21,462 nt of DNA, from NCBI GenBank assembly GCA_031283025.1, contig JAITCP010000084.1, positions 1-21,462 of the forward strand, written 5' to 3'. Source of the stretch: Spirochaetaceae bacterium. GTDB lineage: Bacteria > Spirochaetota > Spirochaetia > Treponematales > Breznakiellaceae. A model generated the notes under the pieces. The model did not search any database. It had not been told where the DNA came from and worked only from the letters and a program-made list of their open reading frames with translations. This document shows, in pieces, positions 5,453 through 14,477 of the stretch; within the stretch, counting starts at the first letter, position 1, and every line of letters begins with the position of its first letter. Both the position numbers and the translations under genes were made by a program.

Positions 5453-8236
5453 CTACTGCAGCATAATAGCCGCTTGTTCGTGATTCCACCGTATGGCAAT
5501 ATCCGCCGGACTTTCTGACGCAATATTCTTAATGTTTTTATTGGCTCCCAATTCCAGAAGCATCGTTATTATATCCGCTTTGCCTGTTTGGGCCGCATAA
5601 TGAAGTATGGTGTTTCCCGTTCCGTCCTGGGAAGTAATTGCATTTCCGGAAAAGAGGGCCAGGACGCCATCTTTACCGCGGGCTAAAGCGATCTGCGCGG
5701 GAGTTTTGCCGTCAACGGCGGGAGCAAACACGTCGGAACCCGCATCGGAAAGCAGTTTTGCTTCTTCAAGGGCGCCCATGTCCAAAGCAAGCCGCAGAGG
5801 GGTACGGCCTTCGGAATCTACCGCGGAAATCCCCCAGCGTCTCTCATCTATGTCGATGATAGTCCGTATCATTGCAACGGGCGCACGCTTCCTGAGAGCG
5901 ATGTGCAGGGGAGACAAGCCATCGTCATCTGCTATTGGAATTCTGTCTTTGGTAAGCAGGGTAGACACCATTGCCGGAGAAGTTGAAAGGGCAATGTGAA
6001 AGGGAGTAGCGCCTGATGAATTGCGGGCATGGATGGAAACGCCGTTGTTAAGCAGTATGGTTATTATATCCCGGCGCTGTATGGACACAGCAACGTGAAG
6101 GGGAGTATTCCCGCTGTTGTTCCGGGTAGCGGGATTCGCTCCGGCGCGGGTAAGCCGTTCAACAGAAGAAGGCAAGCCGTTCATTACCGCCTCCATAAGG
6201 GGAGTGTTCCCTTCTATATCGCGGATTTCAATATTGGCTCTTCGGCTGATAAGCAGGGTTTCCGAACCGGCATGGCCCAGCCGTACCGCTTCATGAAGGG
6301 GGGACTTCCCCGCAAGGTTTTGGGCGTTTACGCTGTTATTTGAATTAATCAAAAGATCGATTGAATTACGGGCATCCCAGCGGACGGCGCTGTGAAGCGG
6401 GCTGTTTCCCAGGGCGTCTCGCGCATTAATTGACGCTCCGGCAACAAGCAGGGCGCGAATCGTATCAGGTGAATCGGATCGTGCAGCCATAAAGAGTGGT
6501 GTTTCGCCGGTGGCGTTGACCGCCTCCAGTTTGGAGCCTTTCTGCACAAGGAGCGGCACAAAAGAAGCCAACTTCCACTGTGCCCCATAATGAAGGACGG
6601 TATTTCCCAGCCCGTCTTTCGCTTCCAGCGTTTTCTGGGTAAGCATCCATTCCCTAACCGGCGTCCCTGAATGGAAGGCCAGGTACAGGGGAGTATGCCC
6701 CTTTGAATTGGGAGCAAAAATATCCGCGCCGCGGGAAATGAGCAGGGTACCAATCGGTTCCAGATTTTCCACAATTGCAATGTGGAGGGCGGTGTTTCCT
6801 TCCCGGTTCCGCGCGTTTACTTCCCCCTGCCTGCTCAGGATGAGTTCAACTATTCCTACACTTGCCTTGTTCATTACGGCAATATGGAGGGGGGTGTTCC
6901 CGGCGCTGTTGCTTTGCAATACTGTTTCTTTGGTTAAAAGAGCGTCCAGTACGGCGGTGTTATTTTTCCTTAACGCCAATTCAAGTGGGGTTACATTGCC
7001 GTTATCGGCGGCAAAAATGTCCGCCTTGTTATTCAGAAATACGGGAACAAGGTCCGCCCGGTTATTTTCCACTGCCAGGTGTAGGGGAGTTTTGCCTTCA
7101 ACGTTTCGGGCGCTCATATCTGCGCCTACGGCAATCAGCCTGTTGATAATCTCCGGAGACCTCCCCAAAACAATCATCACATGAAGCGGAGTATCGCCGT
7201 GTTCATCACGAAGATTTGCTTCCGCCCCGTTTTCCAGCAGCAAGACAAGAGCCTGTTCATGCTGCTCCGCCGGAACAGCCAGGTGGATGGGGCAGTTCCC
7301 TTTGGCATCGCGCGCATTGACATCCGCCCCGGCGGCAATAAGCTGCCTCATAATGCCCACTTCGCCGGACCTGTACGCTTCATGGAGGGCTGTGGCGCCG
7401 GAATTGGTTTTTATATTAATGTCCGTTTTTTTGGAAAGAATAAAGCTAACATAGCCCGAATAACCTTTTTGCGCGGCATAGTGAAGGGCCGTATAATCAC
7501 CGCTTATGCGAATATTGTAGTTGGCGCTCCGTGCCGCCGGGGCAAAGTAGGCAAAAAAAGGATTGCTTGATAACCCCCCGGCAAGGATCAGTTTTTCCGC
7601 CGTTTCGGCGCATGAAAAAGAAGAAGTTCCCTCAAAAGCATAATCCAGAGCGGTTTTGCCCTTATTGTCCCGATCGTTAAGCTGCGCCCCTTCACTGATA
7701 AGGACGCTTACCGTGTCTACCCTGCCTTCCTTGCTTGCCAGATGTATCATGGCGCATCCGTCCGGATTCCGGCTGTTCAGGGATCTGGAATGAATCAGCG
7801 CTTTTAACAAGGCGCCGCCGGATCGTATTCCCAGCAGGGCGGGAGTCATTGAATTTTCAGCGCTTACGGGGCGATGAATATTCGCCCCTGCCGCTGTCAA
7901 ATGCCGGATTGTTTCCGGATCGGCCTTGGAAGCGGCAATACCCAGCGGCGTCCTGCCTTCATCGTCCACGGCATCTGCCTCCGCCCCCAGCGCCAGAAGG
8001 AAGCGGACCATATCAACATTTCCCGTTTCCGCCGCTGCATGAAGCGGGGTTCTTCCCTTTTCATCCCGGTCTTGCACAGATGCTTTACCGGGGAAAAACG
8101 CCTGGGCTTCACTGGTTTTTCCCGCATCAATCTTGTCAAAAACCGTTATTCCCGCCACAGGCTTTTTGGGAGCGCTGCTGGCGCAGGCTGCCAGCGCAAA
8201 AACCGCCAAAAATAAAACAGGACTATACTTCTTCAT
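5453..8236 (-). CDS. Giant ankyrin-repeat lipoprotein
   Basis: This encodes 927 residues. The N-terminus is a lipoprotein signal (MKKY, hydrophobic stretch, lipobox LAAC with C18), so the protein should be lipid-anchored on the periplasmic face or cell surface. From about residue 55 to the end it is built of ankyrin repeats. I count about 26 units by their TPLHxA helix starts (RTPLHAAAETG, YTALHYAAQKG, NTPLHIAVMNK, NTILHYAAQTG), each about 33 residues. There is no other domain. An insert of about 35 residues near 200-240 (SSNPFFAYFAPAARSAN) interrupts the solenoid. The length is far above common bacterial ankyrin proteins. No strong ribosome-binding site precedes ATG 8236, and a 72-bp repeat lies just upstream. 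The pentapeptide and MBL genes follow in the same direction, about 100 bp on. It is probably a protein-binding scaffold; partner unknown. Confidence 0.85.
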   Translation of the reverse strand: MKKYSPVLFLAVFALAACASSAPKKPVAGITVFDKIDAGKTSEAQAFFPGKASVQDRDEKGRTPLHAAAETGNVDMVRFLLALGAEADAVDDEGRTPLGIAASKADPETIRHLTAAGANIHRPVSAENSMTPALLGIRSGGALLKALIHSRSLNSRNPDGCAMIHLASKEGRVDTVSVLISEGAQLNDRDNKGKTALDYAFEGTSSFSCAETAEKLILAGGLSSNPFFAYFAPAARSANYNIRISGDYTALHYAAQKGYSGYVSFILSKKTDINIKTNSGATALHEAYRSGEVGIMRQLIAAGADVNARDAKGNCPIHLAVPAEQHEQALVLLLENGAEANLRDEHGDTPLHVMIVLGRSPEIINRLIAVGADMSARNVEGKTPLHLAVENNRADLVPVFLNNKADIFAADNGNVTPLELALRKNNTAVLDALLTKETVLQSNSAGNTPLHIAVMNKASVGIVELILSRQGEVNARNREGNTALHIAIVENLEPIGTLLISRGADIFAPNSKGHTPLYLAFHSGTPVREWMLTQKTLEAKDGLGNTVLHYGAQWKLASFVPLLVQKGSKLEAVNATGETPLFMAARSDSPDTIRALLVAGASINARDALGNSPLHSAVRWDARNSIDLLINSNNSVNAQNLAGKSPLHEAVRLGHAGSETLLISRRANIEIRDIEGNTPLMEAVMNGLPSSVERLTRAGANPATRNNSGNTPLHVAVSIQRRDIITILLNNGVSIHARNSSGATPFHIALSTSPAMVSTLLTKDRIPIADDDGLSPLHIALRKRAPVAMIRTIIDIDERRWGISAVDSEGRTPLRLALDMGALEEAKLLSDAGSDVFAPAVDGKTPAQIALARGKDGVLALFSGNAITSQDGTGNTILHYAAQTGKADIITMLLELGANKNIKNIASESPADIAIRWNHEQAAIMLQ

Positions 8237-8275
8237 AGATTGATCGTCGGCATATTGACACTAAACTCTTAATTT

Positions 8276-8347
8276 TTGCCCTTTGGGCTGCGAAACGGGC
8301 GTTTTTCAGCGGTAAGCCTCTAAAAACTTCGATTTTTAGAGGTTCCC
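8276..8347 (-). repeat. 72-bp dispersed repeat, copy A
   Basis: Read on the minus strand this matches copy C (21344-21415) at 64 of 72 positions without gaps. The first 31 bases form a hairpin (CCTCTAAAAA 8317-8326 with TTTTTAGAGG 8333-8342, 6-nt loop). The core continues ACCGCTGAAAAACGC, CGTTTCGCAG and ends GCCCAAAGGGCAA. It lies between pulA and the ankyrin gene. The T-run is inside the stem, not after it, so it is not a standard terminator. Confidence 0.85.
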
Positions 8348-8399
8348 TTTCCTGTTTTTTGGGCAAATTTCAATCCTACGCCCGGAATTTAGCCGCCCA

Positions 8400-11042
8400 T
8401 TACTCGTGCAGAACCGCCATTGAAAGCGGCGGCAGAGCAATTGAACCGGAAAATTCCGCAAGGCTTTCCGTTCCGGCCCGCCGTGAATCTACCACCTGCC
8501 GCCAGAGGGGAACAGTGCCGGGCAGACTGAAAGTCTTGGGGGAAGGGCTTCCGTTATATGCAACAAAAATCGTTGGCCAGGAATCGTCCGGATGCTTAAT
8601 TGTGAAAGAAACGCCCCTGTCTTCCGCTGTTATGATTTCAACTGTCCTTTCAATATCCGCCTTGAGCGTCTGCCGAAAGGCGGGATGTTCTTTTCGCAGC
8701 CGGATAAGGCCGGCATGATAATCAACGGCTTCCCGGTAAAGGCCGGCGTTTTCCCAGCGGATTTTGTTGATGCTGTCCGGGCTTGCATAGCTGTTGTGAT
8801 CCCCGAATTTGCTGCGCAGCATTTCATCGCCGGCCTGAAAAAAGACAATCCCCTGGGAAGTAAGAATGATTCCGTTTGCCAATAATACCGATTTTACCGC
8901 ATCACATTCAAAAATATCCCGCTTGCCTTTAAGCAGGCTGTAGGGATCATTTGCCAAATCTTTCGCCCCCAGAGAAAGGGCTATTTTATCCCAGAGATTC
9001 AAATTATCGTGGGCGGTAACATAGTTGACGCTTTCGTTTGCCTGCGCGGTAAAATCATTTACCGAGCCCGTAATGCCGCGGACTATGCCTGCTTCCATTG
9101 AACGCGCTCCTGCCGCAAAACCCCGCGAAGCATCATCGCTTCCGCCCTTTATGGCGCCTCTCAAGCGGTCGTTGAAAACAGCGAAGCCCAGCCCCTTTTG
9201 CGCACCGATAAGGGTTTGCAGATTCTGGGGCAGGACGGAGTTTCCCGCCGTCCAGGGCTCGCCGTAAATAATAAAAGAGGGATCGATGCGGCGTAGCTCT
9301 TCAGTCAATTGCTTCATGGTTGGCGTATCCATAAGGCCCATAAGGTCAAAACGGAAACCGTCCACATTGTATTCGTTCAGCCAGTAACGGCAGGAATCGA
9401 GGATGAACTTTCGTACCATTGGCCGCTCCGACGCGATTTCATTTCCGCAGCCTGAACCGTTTGCGTAAGTGCCGGTACCGGTAGTGCGGTAATAGTAGCC
9501 GGGAACCAAAGAATCGAAAGGCCAGCTTCCGGTTTGGGAGGTATGGTTTAAGACCAAGTCCATAATAACGCGGATTCCCGCATCGTGAAGAGACTGAACC
9601 ATTGCCTTGAATTCCGTGATTCTGGCAGCCGGATTTTCCGGATCGCTTGAGTAGGAGCCTTCGGGGACATTGTAATGCATGGGATCGTAACCCCAGTTAA
9701 ACTTTGGCTCGGCAGACGCGGGGTCGTCCACGGCAAGCTCATTTATTGTAGCAAAATCAAATGCGGGCAAAAGGTGCACATGGCTGATTCCCAGCCTGAC
9801 AAGGTGATCAACTCCGGTTGAAACGCCGTCAGGGTTTGCCGTTCCCCGTTCGGTAAAGGCAAGGTATTTCCCCTTATGCTTCATGCCCGAATTTTCATCT
9901 ACGGAGAAATCCCTTACATGAAGTTCGTAGATCACCGCATCCTGCCATGCGCCGGGTTTGAACGGCGGTTTCTGTTTTGGCCGCCAGCCCGGAGGATTTG
10001 CGGCGGCAAGGTTTACGACCGCCATACGCTGGCCGTTGGCAGACACCGCCTTCGCGTAAGGATCCGCCGCCCAATTAACAGTTCCATCGGCAAATTCGAC
10101 GCGGTACAGATAAAAATTCCCCTTAAGGTCTCCCCTGACAAGCGCCGACCATACGCCGGTCTTTGGATCTTTTTCCATGGGGTAAAGGTTTGCGGTTTGC
10201 TGATCAGTAACTTTTCCTGAAGCATTGTATTCGCCCGGATTGTCGTATAACGCAACGGAAACCGCCAGAGCGCTCGGCGCCCATACCTTAAAACCGCTTT
10301 CCGCCGATCTGTAAGTCAGGCCCAAATCGTTTCCGTCGTAATAATATGAATCAAGAATTCCGCGCATGGTAACTTTACAGCCTGTAAACTTGCCGCTTTC
10401 ATCCTGTACTGTGTACAGTTTCGAGGCATCGGTAATTTTTTCGTCCAGGGTGATAAGCGCCATAAAAGGGCCTGCGCCGGACTGCTCTTTTCCCTCAAGC
10501 GCCCCGCCTGCGGCCTTTGCCGAAACACCTGAAAGTTTCCGCTCGCCTTCATAAACCGCAAAGGAACCGTAATCATCAGTGTTTGCGGACAGGGTGATGC
10601 TTACCGTGCCGGAACTTTCCGCCGCCGCAAAAAATATGGGCGGTTTTGCAATGGGCGGCTTTTCCGTATATATCACCGGATCGTTCTGTACGAGCCAGAC
10701 TTCTTTTTCGCCGGTAAAACGGTCGCTGTTAACGTCTTTTTCCGCCCAATCGTTTGATGCCCCGCTTCTTCTGATAATCATACCTATCTTCCCGATTGAA
10801 TTTGTGGTTTTACCCGGAAAAAATATCCTGGCGCTGACAAAACCATCCACGTCAATATTTCCCGAATCAAAATCATACCCCTGCCCGTTGCCGGGCGGTT
10901 CCGCCGGCCATGCCCAGACATTCCATCCCTCAAAGTCGCCGTTGTAGCGGTAATAATGCACCGTCAATGCGGGTTCCTGGCCAGCCTTTGCGCAGGATGA
11001 GAAAACAATTACAAAAAATAAAAATATAAGCGCTTTTTTCAT
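8400..11042 (-). CDS. pulA: Lipoprotein type I pullulanase (GH13)
   Basis: This encodes 880 residues and hydrolyses alpha-1,6 branches of pullulan, glycogen or amylopectin. A lipoprotein signal (MKKALIFLFF..., FSSC with C17) places it outside the inner membrane. Residues 26-125 (LTVHYYRYNGDFEGWNVWAW) match a CBM41-like starch-binding module. An intermediate domain follows, then a CBM48-like domain (about 240-345). The catalytic barrel has the type I pullulanase signature FNWGYDP (448-454), region I DLVLNH (495-500), region II DGFRFD with nucleophile D566, region III YGEPW with acid E595, and region IV YVTAHDN with D679. The C-terminal beta domain ends at VLHE. Domain order and length are those of a complete enzyme. 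The start lies 7 nt after the hicA stop with GAGAGA before it, so expression runs on from the upstream genes. Confidence 0.93.
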   Translation of the reverse strand: MKKALIFLFFVIVFSSCAKAGQEPALTVHYYRYNGDFEGWNVWAWPAEPPGNGQGYDFDSGNIDVDGFVSARIFFPGKTTNSIGKIGMIIRRSGASNDWAEKDVNSDRFTGEKEVWLVQNDPVIYTEKPPIAKPPIFFAAAESSGTVSITLSANTDDYGSFAVYEGERKLSGVSAKAAGGALEGKEQSGAGPFMALITLDEKITDASKLYTVQDESGKFTGCKVTMRGILDSYYYDGNDLGLTYRSAESGFKVWAPSALAVSVALYDNPGEYNASGKVTDQQTANLYPMEKDPKTGVWSALVRGDLKGNFYLYRVEFADGTVNWAADPYAKAVSANGQRMAVVNLAAANPPGWRPKQKPPFKPGAWQDAVIYELHVRDFSVDENSGMKHKGKYLAFTERGTANPDGVSTGVDHLVRLGISHVHLLPAFDFATINELAVDDPASAEPKFNWGYDPMHYNVPEGSYSSDPENPAARITEFKAMVQSLHDAGIRVIMDLVLNHTSQTGSWPFDSLVPGYYYRTTGTGTYANGSGCGNEIASERPMVRKFILDSCRYWLNEYNVDGFRFDLMGLMDTPTMKQLTEELRRIDPSFIIYGEPWTAGNSVLPQNLQTLIGAQKGLGFAVFNDRLRGAIKGGSDDASRGFAAGARSMEAGIVRGITGSVNDFTAQANESVNYVTAHDNLNLWDKIALSLGAKDLANDPYSLLKGKRDIFECDAVKSVLLANGIILTSQGIVFFQAGDEMLRSKFGDHNSYASPDSINKIRWENAGLYREAVDYHAGLIRLRKEHPAFRQTLKADIERTVEIITAEDRGVSFTIKHPDDSWPTIFVAYNGSPSPKTFSLPGTVPLWRQVVDSRRAGTESLAEFSGSIALPPLSMAVLHE

Positions 11043-11049
11043 TTCTCTC

Positions 11050-11232
11050 TCAATTCTGATTAGGAATCTCTTTAAGAATTAATTTCAAAAATTTATTTTT
11101 CATTTCCCGATGCCGGGGTATGGCAATCTTTTTCCCGCTGGCTATATGAATATAGATATCATGTCGTGATCCGTTTTTATAAAAAACAAGCCCCCGTTCT
11201 TTTAAGATTTTCAAGAATTCATTTCGATTCAT
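11050..11232 (-). CDS. hicA: HicA-family toxin (mRNA interferase)
   Basis: This encodes 60 residues, normal for HicA. The dsRBD-like fold is indicated by MNRNEFLKILKERGLVFYKNGSRHDIY, with the catalytic His24 in the G-S-x-H motif, then KKIAIPRHREMKNKFLKLILKE. HicA toxins cleave mRNA when free of HicB. The ATG overlaps the hicB stop (ATGA), so the antitoxin is translated first. Order is hicB-hicA, the reverse of the E. coli arrangement but common elsewhere. The AT-richer sequence and its position between two glycosidase genes suggest insertion into an existing operon. Confidence 0.88.
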   Translation of the reverse strand: MNRNEFLKILKERGLVFYKNGSRHDIYIHIASGKKIAIPRHREMKNKFLKLILKEIPNQN

Positions 11233-11417
11233 CCGGCAAGTTCCAATACCCCATGCTTTTGGGCATTAAGCTCGCCTTCTTGAATCATTTGATAAATATC
11301 CAAAAGGTTTGCCTCAAAGTCTTTCAGATTTTCGCCCTGCGTTGGGTGTTCCGGGTAGTTATCAAGATACCCGACATAATAATCTCCGTCCATATCATAA
11401 GTGTATTTAAGCTGCAT
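11229..11417 (-). CDS. hicB: HicB-family antitoxin, short form
   Basis: This encodes 62 residues and starts at ATG 11417 with GAGGAT upstream. The partial RNase H-like HicB fold is visible: YTYDMDGDYYVGYLDNYPEHPTQGENLKDFEANLLDIYQMIQ. It ends shortly after and has no C-terminal ribbon-helix-helix or HTH DNA-binding domain, as in the short HicB subgroup. It should neutralise HicA by direct binding; autoregulation is doubtful without the DNA-binding domain. Between the GH13 stop and this gene are 59 bp with a possible -35 TTGAAA but no clear -10, so an own promoter is possible but unproven. Confidence 0.85.
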   Translation of the reverse strand: MQLKYTYDMDGDYYVGYLDNYPEHPTQGENLKDFEANLLDIYQMIQEGELNAQKHGVLELAG

Positions 11418-11476
11418 CGTTATCCTCGCTTATAGCGTATACCTTTCTTCACAAATTTTCAAGTTCACGCATCGCA

Positions 11477-13087
11477 TTAACACTTCCATACGCCGAAACT
11501 CTGCGGTTCCAGTTTACAGCAGCCGTTCTCAAAACCGCAAGCGCCGATGGAGTACACGAGCGTGGGTATCCCGTGAACCGAAAGCGGAACCTGCGCCGTG
11601 TTTGCGCCGGGATTTATCCCCATGATAAAAGCTCCGCGCCTGTAAATAAAAGAGCGCCCGCCTGAGTCCGCCGCATTGGAGGCGCCGCCTGCGGCGGGGT
11701 GGAGTATTTCCAGATTCGGCTTTGCGCAAAGGTCTTCTTCATTGCGGCGCAATTTTATCAGTTTTTTTACGGTATTCAAAAGCGATGAAGTGTCTTTTTC
11801 CTGCACCTCTACATTGGGCGCGTCCGCCCCGGTATCAAGGGGCAGATAGAGTTGTTCCGGCCCGGCTGCGGAAAAGCCCATATTGCCGCCTGCCGACGGC
11901 TCCTTGGGAGATGCCCACTGCATGGGAGTCCGGGAGCCGGTGCGGCCATAGCCTCCCTCCTTTGTGGGGAGCTGGTACAGGTAGCGCATTCCGATCTCAT
12001 CGCCGTAATACAGGAAGGGAACGCCCGGCATGGTAAAGATCATCGCGAAGTAAAGGGACATTTCACGCGGCGAAAGGCCGTGGCTTAACCGGGGAGTGTC
12101 GTGGTTTCCGCTGATCAGGCTGATAAAGCCGTCATTTTTTGTGGCTTCATACCAGGGTATATATTGATCGAGAAAAAGATTAATACCGCCGTTTCCGTCC
12201 ATTTTGAAGTAACTGTTGTTCCCTCCGTCATTTTCGTAATCACGGACAAGGCTGCGGTAGCCGCTTGACGAATGATCCAGCAGGAAGTCCATGTGAAAAC
12301 CCGCCTTGAGGGACTGAGGCGGGGAACCCCACTCACTTACCATTGCCGCTTCGGGGAATTCCCCGTCAAGCATTTCGCGTATGTTCCGCCAGATTGCGCC
12401 GGTGGCGCTCTTTTGCTTATCGTCAAATTTTACGAGCGAGTCGGCCATGTCAACGCGGAACCCGTCGCAGCCGCGGCCCTTATCGCCCTTCAGCCAAAAC
12501 CGCATAATGTCCTTGAGCGCTTCCCGTGTTGCGATACAGTCCGGATGTTCAGGCGGCAACTGCCATTTTTCACGGCAATCGCGGAAGCCGTAGTTAAGGG
12601 CAGGCTGGGATTTGAAAAAATTGACAATGTAGCAGCCGTCCCGCTCCGCCTCTCCCGCGATAAATTTTAAGCCTTCGATTCCCCAGAAGTACCAGCTATC
12701 CGTCCAGATATAGCGGTTCTTGAATTCATCGCATGGGGCTATTTTTTTGCTTTCAACAAACCATTGGTGTTCTTCCGACGTGTGGCCCGGAACAAGATCA
12801 AGCAGCACGCGCATATTCCGCCTGTGGGCCTCGTCAAAAAGCCTGAACAGGTCTTCGTTGCCGCCGTAGCGGGGAGCGGCTTTTTTGTAATCCCGCACAT
12901 CGTAGCCCGCGTCCTTGAAGGGCGAATCAAAACAGGGGTTGATCCACAGCGCGTTGCAGCCAAGTTCCCTGATGTAATCGAGCTTTTCGATTATCCCCTG
13001 AATATCGCCGATGCCGTCGGCGTTGGAATCGTAAAATGTCTGGGGATAAATCTCGTAAAAAACCGCGTCATCCAGCCATTTGGGCAT
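11477..13087 (-). CDS. Cytoplasmic GH13 alpha-glucosidase / maltodextrin-degrading enzyme
   Basis: This encodes 536 residues without a signal peptide, so it should act on imported maltodextrins in the cytoplasm. The GH13 barrel is complete: FYEIYPQTFYDSNADGIGD (10-28), region I DLVPGH (97-102, with Gly in place of the usual Asn), region V QPALN (161-165), region II GFRVD with nucleophile D213, region III VSEWG with acid E252, region IV SGNHD with H329 and D330. QPxLN resembles alpha-glucosidases and oligo-1,6-glucosidases more than alpha-amylases. Exact specificity (maltose, isomaltose or transfer) cannot be read from sequence alone. The start ATG follows the upstream membrane-protein stop by 3 nt, and its AAGGAG overlaps that stop codon, so it is coupled to the mal transporter operon. 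Confidence 0.88.
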   Translation of the reverse strand: MPKWLDDAVFYEIYPQTFYDSNADGIGDIQGIIEKLDYIRELGCNALWINPCFDSPFKDAGYDVRDYKKAAPRYGGNEDLFRLFDEAHRRNMRVLLDLVPGHTSEEHQWFVESKKIAPCDEFKNRYIWTDSWYFWGIEGLKFIAGEAERDGCYIVNFFKSQPALNYGFRDCREKWQLPPEHPDCIATREALKDIMRFWLKGDKGRGCDGFRVDMADSLVKFDDKQKSATGAIWRNIREMLDGEFPEAAMVSEWGSPPQSLKAGFHMDFLLDHSSSGYRSLVRDYENDGGNNSYFKMDGNGGINLFLDQYIPWYEATKNDGFISLISGNHDTPRLSHGLSPREMSLYFAMIFTMPGVPFLYYGDEIGMRYLYQLPTKEGGYGRTGSRTPMQWASPKEPSAGGNMGFSAAGPEQLYLPLDTGADAPNVEVQEKDTSSLLNTVKKLIKLRRNEEDLCAKPNLEILHPAAGGASNAADSGGRSFIYRRGAFIMGINPGANTAQVPLSVHGIPTLVYSIGACGFENGCCKLEPQSFGVWKC

Positions 13088-13090
13088 GAA

Positions 13091-13627
13091 TTACTCCTTG
13101 TAGTGGCTGCTTCTTTGAAACATAAAAAACATTACCATAAAATAAAAAACAATGATATGAACCGTAGGCAGATAAAAGCCGAAAAGGGCCGCAGCCAGCG
13201 CCGGCAGGGTAGATGAAAAAAGCGTAAGGCCCAGCCGATCGCTGAAAGGAAGGGGGGATGAATGCAGCCGCGAAAGGCCCAGAAAAAAAACGGCGCAAAG
13301 GTAGAACACTGCCTGAATGATCAATATCAGGCAAAAAGCCATACCCAGCCAGGGCAATTGTACAATTCTGTCAAAATTGTCATTCGCCAAAACCATGTTT
13401 AAGCCTTCCATGTTATTTTCACCGTAAAGCCGCCGGTACATCTCAACGGGCGCAAGCCGCGCAATGGCAAAAGTTACCGGAAAATCAATGCAGATCGTCA
13501 GCAGCAAAAAATGCAGAATAAGCCAGCGCGGCTTTATTTTACGGATATGGTCAAAAAGCAGGGCGATACGCTCCTCGTTCCTCCAGGTAAAAGCGCCCAG
13601 CGTTACCGTTCTAAAATAATCTTTCAT
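13091..13627 (-). CDS. Small membrane protein in the maltodextrin operon, function unknown
   Basis: This encodes 178 residues with about four membrane segments: LILHFLLLTICIDFPVTFAIA (about 36-56), LGMAFCLILIIQAVFYLCAVFF (about 95-116), LTLFSSTLPALAAALFGFYL and VHIIVFYFMVMFFMF (to 172). A basic, aromatic N-terminal stretch (TWRNEERIALLFDHIRKIKPRW) faces the cytoplasm by the positive-inside rule. It resembles the DUF1189-type proteins found next to MalFG in other bacteria, but I am not certain of the family. It overlaps the malG stop (ATGA) and is followed after 3 nt by the GH13 gene, so it is made in step with the transporter and may help its assembly or regulation. Confidence 0.75.
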   Translation of the reverse strand: MKDYFRTVTLGAFTWRNEERIALLFDHIRKIKPRWLILHFLLLTICIDFPVTFAIARLAPVEMYRRLYGENNMEGLNMVLANDNFDRIVQLPWLGMAFCLILIIQAVFYLCAVFFLGLSRLHSSPLPFSDRLGLTLFSSTLPALAAALFGFYLPTVHIIVFYFMVMFFMFQRSSHYKE

Positions 13628-14463
13628 TCCCCCTTATTAGCTCCGGCCATGAGTCCTTCAAGCAGGAAGCGCTGGAAGGCCATGTATATAATCGTGATGG
13701 GAATGGCGACTAACACGGCCCCGGCGCAGAAGGCAGAAAAGTCGGCGTTTGTCCCGTTTATCAGGTCAAAGAGGCCGATAGCCAAAGTACGCTTTTCATT
13801 CATGTTGATCAGGTAACGGGGAAGCATATAATCCATCCAGGGCCCCATAAATGACGTTACCGCTATAAAAAAGATTATAGGCATGGACAGGGGCAGAATG
13901 ATCTTGTAGAAAAGCTGGAGCTTGGTAACGCCGTCAATGGAAGCTGCCTCGTCCATTGAGCGGGGAATATTCAGCATATAGCCCCGCACCAGCCAGATAT
14001 TTGCCGGAATGCCGCCCGCCACATATATAATGACCAGCATATTCAGGTTGTTCAGCATCCCGAAGTTCAGGGCGATCATGTACAGGGCGGTCAGGCTCAT
14101 AAAGCTGGGGAACATCTGGAGGATCATCACCGATAACAGGCCCATTTTGCGGCCCTTGAATTTGAACCGGGCAAACACAAATGCCGTCATGGTGTGAATA
14201 AATATCGAGAAAACCGTTGTCAACACCGCAACATACAGCGTGTTAAGGTACCACTTCCCGTAATTGAATTTGGTAAAAAGCATTTTAAAATTGTTAAGCG
14301 ATACTTTTTCCGGGATGATGCTGCTCCGTGAAATGCCCGAAGATTCGTTAAGCGAAGAACCAATTACCCACAAAAGCGGATAAATAACCACAACAGCGAC
14401 AATGATAAGTTCAATGTATATCAAAATTGTCGAAACAACTTTTTTAACCTTGTATGCCTTCAT
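13624..14463 (-). CDS. malG: Maltodextrin ABC transporter permease MalG
   Basis: This encodes 279 residues, six membrane segments, and the binding-protein-dependent permease EAA loop DEAASIDGVTKLQLFYKIILP (171-191), with E172-A-A and G178 in place. This loop docks on the ATPase MalK. The N-terminal segment (12-35) and SLNESSGI periplasmic loop are typical of MalG. A strong ribosome-binding site (AAGGAGGAAGGAAATT) precedes ATG 14463, 14 nt after the malF stop. It overlaps the following membrane-protein gene by 4 bp. Sugar specificity is inferred from neighbouring glycosidases. Confidence 0.92.
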   Translation of the reverse strand: MKAYKVKKVVSTILIYIELIIVAVVVIYPLLWVIGSSLNESSGISRSSIIPEKVSLNNFKMLFTKFNYGKWYLNTLYVAVLTTVFSIFIHTMTAFVFARFKFKGRKMGLLSVMILQMFPSFMSLTALYMIALNFGMLNNLNMLVIIYVAGGIPANIWLVRGYMLNIPRSMDEAASIDGVTKLQLFYKIILPLSMPIIFFIAVTSFMGPWMDYMLPRYLINMNEKRTLAIGLFDLINGTNADFSAFCAGAVLVAIPITIIYMAFQRFLLEGLMAGANKGE

Positions 14464-14477
14464 AATTTCCTTCCTCC

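Noticed and set aside
5607..8238. Several plus-strand reading frames antisense to the ankyrin gene
   Set aside because: They are shadows of the repetitive, GC-rich ankyrin frame and lack initiation signals and recognisable domains.
8317..8342. Repeat hairpin as Rho-independent terminator of pulA
   Set aside because: The T-run is within the stem arm, not after it, and the same hairpin occurs upstream of genes as well.
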